Below the pieces are notes generated by a model that saw nothing but the letters and a program-made list of their open reading frames with translations, was not told the origin of the DNA and searched no databases. From contig SSNU01000119.1 in assembly GCA_012064415.1 (NCBI GenBank), positions 520,135 through 584,134 of the forward strand: DNA of 64,000 nucleotides. The letters run 5' to 3'. Shown here piece after piece: positions 34,879 to 48,900 of the stretch (positions are counted from its first letter, which is position 1; each line of letters starts with the position of its first letter). The DNA comes from Gyrodactylus bullatarudis. Its lineage: Eukaryota > Platyhelminthes > Monogenea > Gyrodactylidea > Gyrodactylidae. The translations under genes and the position numbers were made by a program.

Positions 34879-35059
34879 ATGATTTCATACAGAAACTGTC
34901 TAATGATTCTTACCAATAACAACAGAATTTTACTTGTTTAAATGTATGATTTTATCACTAATAACAAAAGATTAACATTGATATATTATAAAGTTGTCAT
35001 TTTTTAAATACAGTCAAGTTATACATTAGTTCAATAAGAATGTGTATTTATATTTTCTT
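34879..35059. other. Convergent intergenic spacer BROX / ABHD16
   Basis: 181 bp between two facing stop codons, AT-rich. It must contain 3' processing signals for both genes, but no exact AATAAA was noted. Confidence 0.5.
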
Positions 35060-36773
35060 TTATTCTGAATTAATTTCCTTGCCCAAGAGTAATCTTTCAC
35101 TCCAAGGTAATCGGAAGCCATTCTCTGTCAGTGGAGAACAATGAGACCCTTCAAATTCCCCAAAATATTTCTTGGCGAGATAGGCTACAAGGGCTTTCCT
35201 CTCTTCTTGGCTTCCTCTAAACTCGGCGTCTATGGGAAATTTATCAAATTGGCCAAGATAGCTTTTCAGTAGGCTAATACACTGACTTTCACTCAGAGAG
35301 AACATACGATTCTGGTTTAGTCTCTTGGCCAGGCTATCCTTGAGAAAAGTTTCCATTTCTGAGTTTATAAGGGAAGGATAGCGTATCTTAATTAACTCCA
35401 TTAACAGATAATTTCCTCGATTTGAAGCGATATCCCGAGCAGGACTAAAGATTAAATTAAATTTAGGATAACTTGCCCAGTTGAAATAATCTCATCAGAG
35501 GTACGTCGGATAATGTAGACGGGACCTTTATACCTACACGATGAGAAATGTACACATTAAAGAATTTATCACTAACATGTTAAGATAACCGCTATTGTTC
35601 AGGTCCAAGTATTGATGGACGCAAGCAATGACAAATGGGTCTATATGGATTATGAGAAAAATAATTTACAAAATAAACTGGGAAGTGCTCCACGAGCCAA
35701 TTCGTCGATATTATCGAATGATGCATCCAAAATAACACCTGATATTGCGGGATAATGCGCTGAAAGCCAACTTGCTGTGTAGCCCCCGATAGACCAGCCT
35801 AAGACGTAAACATCTTGAAGTGGAAATTTGAGGTGATTTACAGCAAACTGAATGACACTTTCAACAGCCTCTTGCTCGTTCAATGGGAGAGGAGAACCCT
35901 GACTTTATAATAATTCAACTTACGGTGCTAGATCCGAATCCTGGATGATTCCAACCAATTACAGAAAATCCCATTGATACAGGAAGTTCAACAGTTCCAA
36001 TTTCAGGATAGCCAGCATTTCCTTCACAACAGATAAAGATTTTGTTACCATTCTGTGATTTCCCACGTTGATCAGAGTAAATTCCCTCAACAAAGTTACC
36101 GCCAATGGTCTCCAGGCCAATTCGCTTCAGACCATACTTATTCTTGAATTCAATCCGCTTCTGGACACGAAATCTCAACGTGCTATCCTGGATGAATGAG
36201 ATGGTACCGGGATAGGCAAGACTTGTTGCAATTGTGTTTACAAGCAAAAATGATATTGGATAGAGCAATGTCTCAATGCTGGAACCTCTAACTGGCAACA
36301 AAATCTTTTTTGGTAATTTATCTGCATAATCTTTGGTATGAAATTCAGCTGGCCAAGGTCTATCAAAAGTGTACTCCTTAAGTTTATCAATGGATGCAGA
36401 ATTTCTCGTCGTGAAAGATTCTTGATAAATTTTTATGAAGGTTATGTAGTCTGGATTATAAGATCTAGCTATTCCCCGAAAGATGATCAAAGTGTAGTAG
36501 ATAATTAAGGTATAAATTGAGTAATTAATGAAGGTTGGCAGACCATTATTATAAACGACTTTAATGAATGTATAATGAATTACTTTGCCTGTAAACTCTG
36601 GAAATCCAAATGGGGGAAGTATACTTGCATATTTTTAGGGCAATTTCGAAGAAACTAATTATTCTACAAATTATTCCTTCTGGGTTAGTCATCGTATAAC
36701 TATGCAGGCGACTATTTACACTCAAATAGTGAACTGAAGGCCCAGTTAAGCAAGAAATTATGTTTTGAATCAT
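35060..36773 (-). CDS. ABHD16A: ABHD16-family serine hydrolase (phosphatidylserine lipase)
   Basis: Minus-strand exons 35924-36773 (with a frame change near 36588), 35670-35898, 35577-35640, 35477-35533 and 35060-35444 give about 528 residues. The N-terminus MIQNIISCLTGP and the YTSPIWI membrane segment match ABHD16A, as do ICCEGNAGYPEIG, GWNHPGFGSSTG, the nucleophile elbow GWSIGG, ILDASFD, YIIRRTSDEI, SNRGN and the terminal GSHCSPL with the catalytic His. ABHD16A is an ER-membrane phosphatidylserine lipase making lyso-PS. Introns are 25, 29, 43 and 32 nt; the last uses a GC donor (gcaagt). At TACAGGCAAAGTAATT the family alignment needs a one-base shift, meaning sequence error or a genuine lesion. 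Confidence 0.88.
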
Positions 36774-36987
36774 GATTATAGACGAAAAAGTGTTGTATTT
36801 TTAGCTAATCGAGCTAAATCTGAAAAATAAAGTAAACTATATTAAATATAGTATATTTCTACGGAAATTTTTATAATAGCAGTTTGATGAAACAAGTAGA
36901 CACAAAACATTTTGATAGTTTGTATGCTGCTACATTTCAAATTTCAATAAAAAATATGCTAACTTGGCTTAGGTCAAAGTGTTAAAA
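36774..36987. promoter_or_regulatory. Divergent spacer ABHD16 / ACK-like gene
   Basis: 214 bp between opposing start codons, AT-rich. It probably contains both promoters, but no specific element was recognised. Confidence 0.4.
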
Positions 36988-39900
36988 ATGCAACGGTTAT
37001 CATCTAAAATGAGAATATCTCGTCGATCACCATCACCAGCTAGGTCTCTTTTCCTCGAAAGTGCTTACGGCAACTCGGAAAACACTTCACAATTTTTCCA
37101 TCCAAGTTCACCCATCAACGATGAGACTGATACTACGCTTGATAGAAAAACTCTGAGAGAATTTAATCAGGATTCCAAGTATGAGAGAAACTTGTCATTC
37201 AAAACTCTATACGAATTCCTTGTCGAGGCTCAACTTGAACATTACCATTCGATTTTCGCTAAAGAATTGAAAGTAATAAGCACTTCTTGATATATTTGAA
37301 ATGATTTTAAATGACTTTATTCCGGCTTAGATTCGCAATGTTGAACAATTAAAGTATGTCACAAATCTTGATCTCGATGAAATTAACATGAGTAAGCCAG
37401 AACAACGTCGACTGAAAAAGTTTTTCGAGAAGGAATGTCCTCAAACCACCCTGGGTAAACTGAAAAAGGTAAGTTTCTCAATCATCTTTTTCATTGATTA
37501 ACCTTAATTCGCAAAACTTTGTCAAATTCTTTAAGTCTGTAAGAGCTTCGTCAGAATTTCTCAATGATAACTCAGTCAAGGTATGTTTTTCTTTTCGTAT
37601 TAGCCTCAGTATTTTCATTCTATACTATCATTATTATTATTACTATAATGTTTTGAATATCCGGAAGACTATTTATATCCCCAATTATCACATAACTCTT
37701 TTGATGACATTACTCTTTTGATTTGGTCAGATGTATTTTCTATAGCAGTTTAACTCTTTACCGAAAGAAAATCATTCATCATCGTTTATATTATTTGTGT
37801 ATGTGTTTGTTTGTGTGTAATTTAGGGATTCCCTACACTTGATTCTACAACATGACCATGTAATTTATGCGTAAAGGTTAATATTTTTCATTTTACTTAT
37901 ACACAATGTTTATAGGAAACATTTGTTGGGAATTATAAAATTCAGGTTATCCCTTCCCTTATCCCTTACTCGATATCATATATATTTAACCTTATAGGAA
38001 TCTTCATCAAAATTTAATTCTCTCTCCATCTCTCTTGGTGTTGAAATTGAACCAGGTTGCATTAGGGAAAAAATTTTATGTTTGGTGCTCATTTCTCCAT
38101 TCATCAGTTCCTTGATAAACTGAGATTTTCTCTTTCTATTTCATTTTTAAATATTCTTCTTATAGTACATTTAAATAATATCAAGATGATATTACTAGAT
38201 CATTACTGAATGAATTGGAATTCCGATCTCGTCTCCTCTTTAATACTTGCGTGATACATCTTTTTTTTGAGAATTTTATTTTCTCTTTATCTATAATACA
38301 TCTGCTGCATATATATTATATATACAACACAAATACTGTAATAGTAGTAACAATACAGATATATATGAGTATGAATAAATAAATACTCAGCAAAATAGAA
38401 AGTTGAGCAGCTCAAGGTTCATATTATTATTATTAGTTTTATTCCAACGTTGCATAGGAGGACAACAATAGAGTTTATACAGTATAGTGAGAAATATCCT
38501 ATTTAATAATTAATCACAGTCCCTGGTAGTTTTTTTTAAATTTTTTATTCTCCAAATTAAATTATATATAGATTATTTACTCTAGAGAGTTTAAAAGAAC
38601 ACTCTGATTCTTTGATTTCTCAAATTTAACAATGCCATCTTGTGCGTACAAACAAAATCTAACGGCATTCCTCCTACATAAATTAATTAACTGAAGCCCA
38701 AATAATCTAGAAGAGACTATGTCAGTAGGCTTACTCTCTCATCTTTTGTAGGGACCAATTTTCGAAAACGTCTGAAAATAAAGGTAGAAACAGGTTGACA
38801 GCTTGAATGAAAAATAGCTAAACTTGCAAGAAAACTAGAAAAAAATTATCAAAAGAGATTTATATTGGTCCGGTCAGCAAAATAAATCTGCTATAACGAA
38901 TGGGGTTAGAAAGAGAAAATCATCCAAAGGGAAATCAACCTTAGATCATTACCTAAAGAGAAGAAAGATGCCCTAGATACATCAGCCTATCCCCATCACA
39001 TCACAAAAAAATGTTCTTCATTAAATCCTGGCAGTGATTGAACCTATCACAGAGGATCTCAATTTTGTATAAATATCTAGCCGGTGTAAGAGTCTGATGA
39101 GAATCGGTGAAGTAAAAGCTTTATTACTAATTATTGTCTTGTCTTCCAATCCTCATAGTGACTTTTTCATTAAAATCAGGATTAAATTTTTTATGTACAA
39201 AAACCCGGGTGATGATGTCCAGATGTTTGGATGAAGGAGAAATTCATCATGAATCCATCTAAACCAGAATTTTGTGTTCAAAAAAAACTATTCCTAACTA
39301 CCTTGGCCTATGGGAGCTTTTTCACATTTTTCTCCTACTTGTTGCTATTTATTGGAGAGTTTTTGGTGATCAATAACACCTTTTTCCTAAATACTCTTTA
39401 AAATTTTAAAATTATTTTACAATTTGTAGATTTCGAGAAGTACTCGAATTTTAGGTCTTATTTTTGCTCTAAAAAGTTTACTATAACTCGCATAACATCT
39501 TTTAAAATATGGAAATAATTTGCAAAAAATCCTCTACAACTTCTGAGCTACATACCACAAAATAAGGCCTATACTGACATGTGTGTGAAGATGTAGCTGA
39601 AATTTATGAATCTGCTTTGAAAATCTTTAAACTAATTAAAAACAGTGAAAACACGGCTTCTTATATATTTTATTATTTCATTGATCAAATTGGAGTAAAA
39701 ATATTTATGAGTATCAACATTTTTGCTAGATTGTTTTGTTAAATTTAAGCCTTTATCATTATCAAAGAGTCACTACTCGTGATGAATCTTTGAGAGTTGT
39801 ACATTTGGTGTTAATTCATCTTGTTTCTCTACTTGATTTTCTCTTTTAATGGAAACTTTTAGGGAACAAGTGCTATTTAATAAGGAATAAATATAGCAGG

Positions 39901-42900
39901 GCACTTTTTTATATTCTTCATTTACATGGTAAACAATGAGAGAAAAACTATGATTTTCTTGCATGATGGTCGTTTTTTCACTCACCACCCCTCCCCACAT
40001 CATTGATCATTCACACTGACATTCTTTAAATCATACAATGCAAAGTAAAGCTCACCAATTTCGAATCTGTGTCCTCCCCTCACGGAATAAAATCTCTATT
40101 GCATGTCTTTCAAACTACATATTCCCCCCTTACTTATACATAGATTCTATAGTGAAAAGGGGGACTTTTATTGTAGTTAGAAAGTCAATTTAGTTACCAT
40201 AGGTATAAATATTTTTTCCCTTACATAAAGCGATTCTCCAAGACCTCGTATCAGAACCTCAATGGAACATGTAAAGGGGTAAATGGATTAGCTAATGGAA
40301 AATTGCAATACAAGACAGCCTCGATTAACTCGAAATACTCTTCTGGATCTGGTGGATTGTCCTTGAGTAATTCAGTATTTGATGACAACTCTGTCGCTAG
40401 CCAGGGATACGGAGAGAGCTTGTCAAACCTCAACATGGCCATGGACTCGTTTAGTATGGATGGTGCCTTGATCGAGGTGCCTGGGTCATTTCCCAAATAC
40501 CAACTCATTCCTGGCAATCAACTTGAATTGGTAAATAAACTTGGAAGCGGAAATTTTTCCACGGCCTATCAAGTGAGTTTCTTTCATCTACCATAATAAG
40601 TATAATTACTAGAGGAATACAAGATATTAATTTTCCCAAACAGAAAAAGAGGATATTTAGCCAAGGGATTTTACACAACTATCAGAACAATTCCCATTCT
40701 AAAAGTCATTCAGATTCCTCAAAAACGTAAATTTTATCAATCATAGTAGTAGTAAAATTCCTTCAAAATTTGTTGGCGTGAATTCAAAATTTAATTTTTT
40801 CTCAAACTTTAATTCTCTATAGAATGAGGAAATAGCCAAAAAGTTGTAATCTCGATAAAAACCAAAAAAGTGGGTGTCCAATCAGATGGTTTTATTCTTG
40901 TAATTATTATTCTATATCTCATCAATTGTATCCAATTCTTTCAGTTGAAAATTTAACCAAGTGTAGACTAATTAAAATTACATGGAAAATGATTCCTTAT
41001 CTGTAGTTTTTTTTCTCAAAATAATAAGAGAATCAACATGAACAAAAGCCATGCTGGGCTTTCCGCTCTCTCTTCTCCTCAAAACAGTTCCGATCAGCTT
41101 TTTCCTTCCTTTTAATTTTAAACAGCTCTCTTGTACTTATCTCTCTATGGAATCTAATGCAAATGTGATTGATAAATAAACATACATACAATATAAAACG
41201 TATATTGATTATGCCATCAGGTTGTATTACAATTGTTTCCATTCAGCATGTAAATTGTAAACATTGCCCAAATTATCTGACAGATTTTCACTTCTCCTCT
41301 AATACGTTACGTATTTTCACAATGAACCATCTAACTACAATACGCTTACAATAACTTTTCAAGGTATGTGTTGAATGAATTTTGTAAAAAGAGTTTACTA
41401 AATTCATTCAGATTTTCTGTTAGATAAACCTTGTTCTAAACTTAGTTCTAGCTTAGTTTATAAAAAGTATATGATAATTTTATCCACTTATCCAAGAAAA
41501 GTAATATCTTTGATCTTATTTTCCGTTAATCAACTCTCTTTGTATAATATGTATGTATTTTTCTTTCAATTTGTTACTTCAACTTCTATATAGAGGTTAT
41601 ACTTGTAATTCAATAATATCTGTAGTTAAGGTGATGCTATTCAAGATACTACCAGTGACTTTAATTCACACCTTTGTCAAGTTATCCAAATCATCAGCAA
41701 TAATAATCCCTCTGTATATATATTGCTTGAAATACAAATTTAATTTTTTTTCTTTTGTAAAAGTGCTATAGGATATGATTTATGTAACTGTGTATAAAGG
41801 TTGTCTCTGAATAAATACACACTCTCTCATTAATTATTCCTATCAGTTTGAATGCAATTTTAAATGGACTAGAGTTGTCCTCCCATTGCAATTGTTTGTC
41901 AATAAACTTTAACTTCTTTGAGTCAATCATAACTCAGTTGGGACAATCTCTTTAAAGACATGCTCTGATTGAATCTCAGAATTACAATTAGAATGGGTCC
42001 TGTTAAAAAGGATTTTTCATAAAATTTGCTACGTTCATTCAAAATATTCATTCATATTTAGATATTCTAATGCAAAATATTCCATGGCCTCCATTGGATC
42101 ATTTACTGATTTTATTTCAGCCCTCACTATAGAGGGGTAGGGGGAAGATACGAGTTGTCAACGGGAAACACTTTTCTCATAGCTAATTATTTCTGTCTTT
42201 TCATAAACTAATCAATTCTCTTCCTTTTTTCACGAGCTTTCTTCTCTAGAGTTTTTCTCGTGCAGAATAAATATTTCTTGGAGCAACCTACACTTTTAAC
42301 TGCTAAACTGGCATTATCCTCTGGTTCTATAATCTAATGCCTGTCAAATATGATTTTATTTTAGAATTTGAAAGAGGAATACAGAATCTGTATAACAGAT
42401 TGCTTATCATTTGTGATATATAGAAACAAATTTTTTATTGCCAATCTGCTGTCAGAATAATATTTAACACTGCTATTGAATTGCATCCCGAAAACAACCC
42501 TCTTTTCCTATTCATTTCTAGATTTTTTCGCTTATCTCAAATGTGTACTTTTTGAAAAAAATTCAATAATGGAGTATTAAAAACTGGAAAAAAAACATGA
42601 ATGAGATAGAAATGACCTCATCTTATTAAGGATTAAGCTCCTAACTCTTCTAGTTTTTGACTTATTTCAAGTCAAAGTTGAAGAGATTTTCAGATATTTT
42701 GAAATGTTTTTGTTTGTTTTTCTATACCATTTTTTCTACCGTTTTTTTTCTATAGAACTGCAAAGTACTGCAAGTTAGATTTTCAGTTTTTCTTTTAAAA
42801 GTTCATACTATTTGAAATCAGGAAAAAAGTCCAATTTGTAAGACAAAAGTTGGATTTATTTGCTAGTTTAATGTAAATTATTTTCTTTATTCAGGCGAAT

Positions 42901-45900
42901 TGGCGGACGACTCCAGGTCGTTTACTTCAGGTGGCAGTAAAAGTATTCCAGTCAGATATCCTCCTTCCCTACTCTGATGGTAATAACAATAATCCATGTT
43001 CAGAGACATCCTCGTCTCGTTCATCTAGTCAAGATTTCATTCATTCAGCCAATAACCATGAGATTAATGAGTTTCTCTCTTCATTCAACCTCATCTCGAC
43101 AATTGAACATCCAGATATCGTCCGAATGCATGGTATCTGTATTGACAATGACTCTATCAAATTGGTTACAGAACTGGCTCCACAAGGTTCCCTTTTGGAT
43201 AGTCTGTCAGATCAATCAGACTTTCGGTTCGTCTTTTCGATTATTTCATTGCACAAGTTTTGTGTTCAAATAGTCCGGGGAATGGCCTATTTGGAGTCGA
43301 GAAATCTGGTCCACAAGAATCTTACTGCTGCTAACATTCTACTATTCTCAAAGGATCGAGTATGTCCTTCGGTTTAAACCTCTTTGTATCTTGTTGAGTA
43401 GATAGTTTTGTCTCTTGATATCCTAGAATTAATTTCAATCTATCATCTTCAGTATAGTATTGAAATTCATTGAAATACATTTATTCTCTCAATTAAACTT
43501 CGGAAAATTACTGTAGCTGAAAATCTTTTAATACTGTAATTTAAATATTTTATTATTTTAATTTTCAGTTATTTTCAGTAATTTTTTAACAAAATTGCGT
43601 GATTTTGAAATTTACAGTTTTCTATAAATAATATGATAAAATTTGTAAGTGATCCAACAAGTAATCATAAAATTTAGATACTGTTTTTTCAATTATTTAT
43701 TCATCGCGTACGTGAAGTAGTTCCTTAGTGTAGAATACTCAATAAGCAGTGCTTAAGCACTCTATAGAATGGTTCATTTTCTGCAAATTCAACTCTCAAA
43801 TCCTTTCTGAAGAAATCGAAAGATGAATTAAGCATCATCAGAGATTGAATTGTCTCATTAAATAATCTTCTTCTATAATCAATGATTATTAATCATTCAC
43901 AAATTTCTTCCAAACACTAAAAATTTGCTCACATAAATAGAGAATATTGATTTTGCAAAATGACGCAAAAGAGGCAAATATTCATGATGTTTTCTCCACC
44001 AAATTAAAGACGATTCCTCATGACTCTCAAAATTTTGATAGGTAACAAATTCAGCTCTGAGATCTTTATCATTATTTTCATGAACTATCTCGTTTTCGAT
44101 AAAACTTCTCTGAGAACCTCAAAAGTCTTCTCAGATTTTCAAAAGTGTATATTAATTTAACAAACAGAATTTATTACAATACATATTAATTTGTTTAAAA
44201 TTTACTATTACTGGAAAGAATAATTAGAAAAATTTCCAGTTATTTTCCAGCTACAGTAATTTTCCGAAGCTTACTCTCAATGAATTTGATAGTTTATGAT
44301 TTTTACAAAAATCTCTTGTTTTAAATTTCAACTTGGCGCGATTTTTTCATTCTTTTAAACATTGCGGTAAAATATTCTGTTGATATCAAGATGTGAGAGG
44401 AATCAAACAATATTTTTCAGCATCACCAATAGACAAAGACACCAAATAACACATTTCAATTTTTGAAAGAACTCTCAATGTCAAATGATCTTGGATCAGC
44501 AGTAAACATTTGCATCATAATGAAGCATTTTCACTTTTATTTTTTCTTTGCCTAATGATGATCCTGATTAATAACGTTTGATTCCTCTTAGACCTTGAAA
44601 TCAACAAAAACTTTCAACTCAAAGTTTATTAAATGAAAAAATCGCACCAGCTCGAGATTTAAAATGTCTCCAAAATTTTCCAATAAAAGATTTTTGCAAT
44701 TTTTTTTCTTAAATCCGTAAAAGTGTACATTTTGAGTCAGTTACCAAAAGTTCTTTTAAAAATTTTTATGAAAAATATTCTTGAATTCCTAAATTAATTG
44801 AGTGAATAGCCTTATTTAGCTTTATCCTATAGTCTACTTTCTGTTCAATTTATCTCCTAAACATTCTCTTTTCCTTTCCCTTTTCAAAGCAGAGGAGGGG
44901 TTGGTTATTTCCTTGTCCGCTGGCTTCTCTCTCCTTCTTGGTTTATTCCGCTTTCTAATTATAATTATTAATTTGTTATTTCTCAAAACTGGATTAATCT
45001 ACTTAAAAATGCTTTGTGTTGTGTACCGTGTCTCTCTATTTATATTTCTTGGCATATTAATGAATATTATCATAATACAATTGGCCTAAATCCCCGATAA
45101 TTCTTCCTTGTCAATCGTACATGTACTCTGTTTAACACCTAGATGTATTATATTTCAGGTAAAGATTAGTGATTTTGGCATTCTCAAAGCCCTCAAGGTG
45201 GACAAGGTTGACTCTTATAACCTGAGCAATCTGAACAACTCCAGATTGCCCATTGCCTGGTATCCACCAGAGGTTATCCTGAGATCGGATTTCTCCTCGG
45301 CCAGTGATGTTTGGTCTTTTGGTGTGACAATGTGGGAGATTTTCACATATGGATTCAAACCATGGGCTGGTCTCAATGGACGTCAAATCCTTGAATTTAT
45401 TGATGTTCCAAAGTCTACGAGGCTTCAACAACCGGATGCTTGTCCTGACGCATTGTACGATGCTGTTATGAGAGCTTGTTGGGCTCATGACCCTTCAGCT
45501 CGTCCCACATTTTCTCAAATGATGAGTGAGCACAAGAAAATGCCCTTAGCCTGACTCATTTTCAATTTATATTGGTTTGTTTAGCTCTATTGCCACGTTT
45601 GTGTCCAGAGCGCTGGCGAGCACATTCAGACTACGTTGCCATGGAGGATTTGAATCATTTAGAGTTGCCGAATCACTTGATCGTTTCGGAGTTGGAAAAT
45701 TATTACTCCGATATTAACCAAGACAACTTGAAAGCTGATGAATGCATTACGGATAGATTCAAGATAAATCTCAAAGTTGGTGAAATAGTGTACATATTGA
45801 ATAAAAAAAATTCCAAATACTGGCGAGTAATCACACATCATGGTCGTATTGGTTATGTCCCACCCAAGTTCCTCCGTGCTTTCAATTCAGCCTCGAATGG

Positions 45901-48900
45901 AGCCTCCAGCAATGGCAGTACGACCAAGGAAAATTCTGACCTTCAAAGTCAACAGACCCTCTTTAACAAGCAGAACGAAATCAAGACTGAGACAAAGTAA
46001 GAAAGTAGATTTGTAAAACTAGCTCAGTTTTCATATCAAAATGTTCTTTTTCCAATTGATCTTATCGTAATCTGAGAATTTTGAAATCTACACTTGTGTA
46101 CTTGTTATTTTTTTTAACACTGTCTAGGTCTCTTAATTAATTGTCTCTTTTACGCATAGGTCTAACTCCTTCTCTCGTTTACGACTGAGTCGCCGTGAGC
46201 AAAGTCTCCCGCCAGACTTTAGTACTAATGAAAAGGTGGCCAAACGAAATGGCTTTAAAATATCAGCAAACATGATCAGTGGCCCACAATCAGACGTCCG
46301 TCATATCGGCCATGTGGGCTGTGATGGATCTGTTTTCGGTGATGTCAGTGTTATCGAAAAGGCAGTCAGGGGACAATCATTCGACAAGGAATCTATCATT
46401 GATGGAAATATATTCAAGAGTACCACTAGCATAGCTACAGAATTTGAGGGACCTAACCAAATTTCAAATAAAAGTAAAAGTAGGTTTCTCTTTCTCAAAG
46501 GGATGCTCTTAATATGTAACAGTCATTTAATTTCTCTTTTCTCTCTAGTGTCCACTACAGTGAGCAGTCTCACTTTGAAGCAATGCCAGCCAGTCTCCAA
46601 GCCCCAGCTGAAACCGACAATGATAAGTGGGCCCACTTCGAATCTCCGACATTTGGGTCATTTGGGCATCGACGGAGAATCCTTTGGATTAGATGAGAAA
46701 ATGAAAAACATTGCCTTGTCGCTAACATCTGAACAGCCCTCTATTATCCCTACAATTCCAGTTACAAAATCAACCCTGAGCACTAACAATCAGAGGGGAT
46801 CTAACCAGACAAAACTGGTCAACTCTGTGAGTTTCTCTCTGCTTCTTTTGCAGAGTTTTGTGAATGATTCAGACTGATTATAATTATAATACCTGAAAAG
46901 TTTTATCTAGTAGTTGGATTTTTCTGTATTGCTTTCATGTGACAATAATGCTGTCTGGGAAGGATATTCTTACGTAATTACCTAATCTTAAGAATCGTAG
47001 GAGTAGTTGGATAAAAATTTTATTTTATCATCAAATTAGGATCGAGTTTCGAGACAAGCTTCGATCAATCTTCAATCCAATTACTGGTTCATTCCTTAGA
47101 AATTAAAGAATGCCATATAATTAATCTCAACTTTTCCCCCCTTTAGTCCTTGAGAAATAGCCAACCGCTAAAGGTGGAAAAGAATCCTCCCTTCATTAGA
47201 GCCCAGTCAGAGATTCGTGAAATGTCCAGCTATGTGGATGATAAGCCAAATTCATCTGTAAGTCATCTCATTCTTGACAATCTTCAAGCTAATACAATTA
47301 AGTAAAAACTTTTATAAATTTCTGGGTATTTTCTAGAAATCACAACAACATGCCTTGAGAAAACTGGCATATCCTATCTATGAAATCAACTTTATTAGTT
47401 AGAATAAGGGTTTTAATTTGTGTACATTCTGTGTGTCTACTCTCTCTCTATTTGATGCACATTCTTACTAAATACAGATCTGACTCTTATTCTGTACACA
47501 TGTATACATCATTAGAACATATGAATAAAGATCATTCTTGTTCGTATATAGGGCATACAAATCCCATTACTTTTATTTGTATTGTATTTATCGTCAAGTG
47601 CATTCCTACCAATAAATATCTCGATAATTCAAATACAGAATCTGAATGAACTTTTAGATTCGAAGCTTAATGAATCCTGATCGATTGGCTTGATTGTTTC
47701 TTTGCTCGATTTTCATAGGGGTTTCTATAATTACAGTTCTCAAGACTAAAGGCTTACCCTCTTTTTTCTTCAAATCATTGTCATGACAAATCATATTGGT
47801 TCATTTTTATCAAGATCCGAGATAAATTATGACATGAATAGATAAGTAAAACAGTCATTTGATCTATCAAAGTCAGTAAATGTATAATTAAAAGTAAACC
47901 TAATTGACATGAGAATTTACTAATTTCACAAAAATACTCGATATTTTTCTCCGGATTCACAGTAAAAAGATAATTTTTAGAATTCTTAAATGGAATAAGC
48001 TAATAAGATGTGGATATTCGAAAAAATTTTTTTTTCGAATTTCGAGAATGCACCAAATTTCCACTCTTTCAACTTTTGAACTCAAAATTTTTATCGATTT
48101 CGATGATTCGAAGCAGTTAAGTGATAATATTTTTGTGAAATTAGTAAATTCTCATCTTTATGTCAACTAGCTTTAGATTTTATTTTGGTATTTAACGAAC
48201 CTTTTTCCAAAGCCTCTTCCAGACGTTTCGATACTGAGATAGTACCTTGTTCAGTCAAAATTAAATAAACAGATAAAACCAATCATAAATCATTCAAATA
48301 AAATATGAATTCAACTAAATCTTTTAAATCGATAATTTATGAAAGTCTTCTTCTCTTTCCGCATAATTGCAACCAATTATCTCCTATTTATAAAAAGGTT
48401 GATCATACATGTTCTAATTACTAAATCCACTTTTACTAATATCTATCAGAGATTTCAGCTTCCATCAAAACAAGTTTCCTATTGATTTTTTCAATATCCT
48501 CCATGTCCAAAACCCATCTCTGATTCATTGTTTGATGCAAAAAGAAATTAACATTTTCTAACCTCAAACCTGAATCGTGACTCGTCTTTCTCTCCATTTG
48601 ATATTTACAATCTCTATTTCAATTGTTAATTTACACAGGCAGAAAAAAATAACAACAGAATTATTCAATGGATATTCTTTTGCGTCATCAGAGCAGAATG
48701 TCTATTCTTAGACAAATCCATTGTTGAGGACTTTTCAAACATTGCCTAAACCCATCATTTCTCTTTTTCACGATGACTAATTTAGTGTAGTAAGCCAAGG
48801 GAGACAAGATACTTCATGTTCTTGTGCTTTTGGAAATTCATCAAACTTCTGATTCTGATTTTACCAGCTCAACCTTCCTTCTTCTTTGCTAGTCAGTCAC

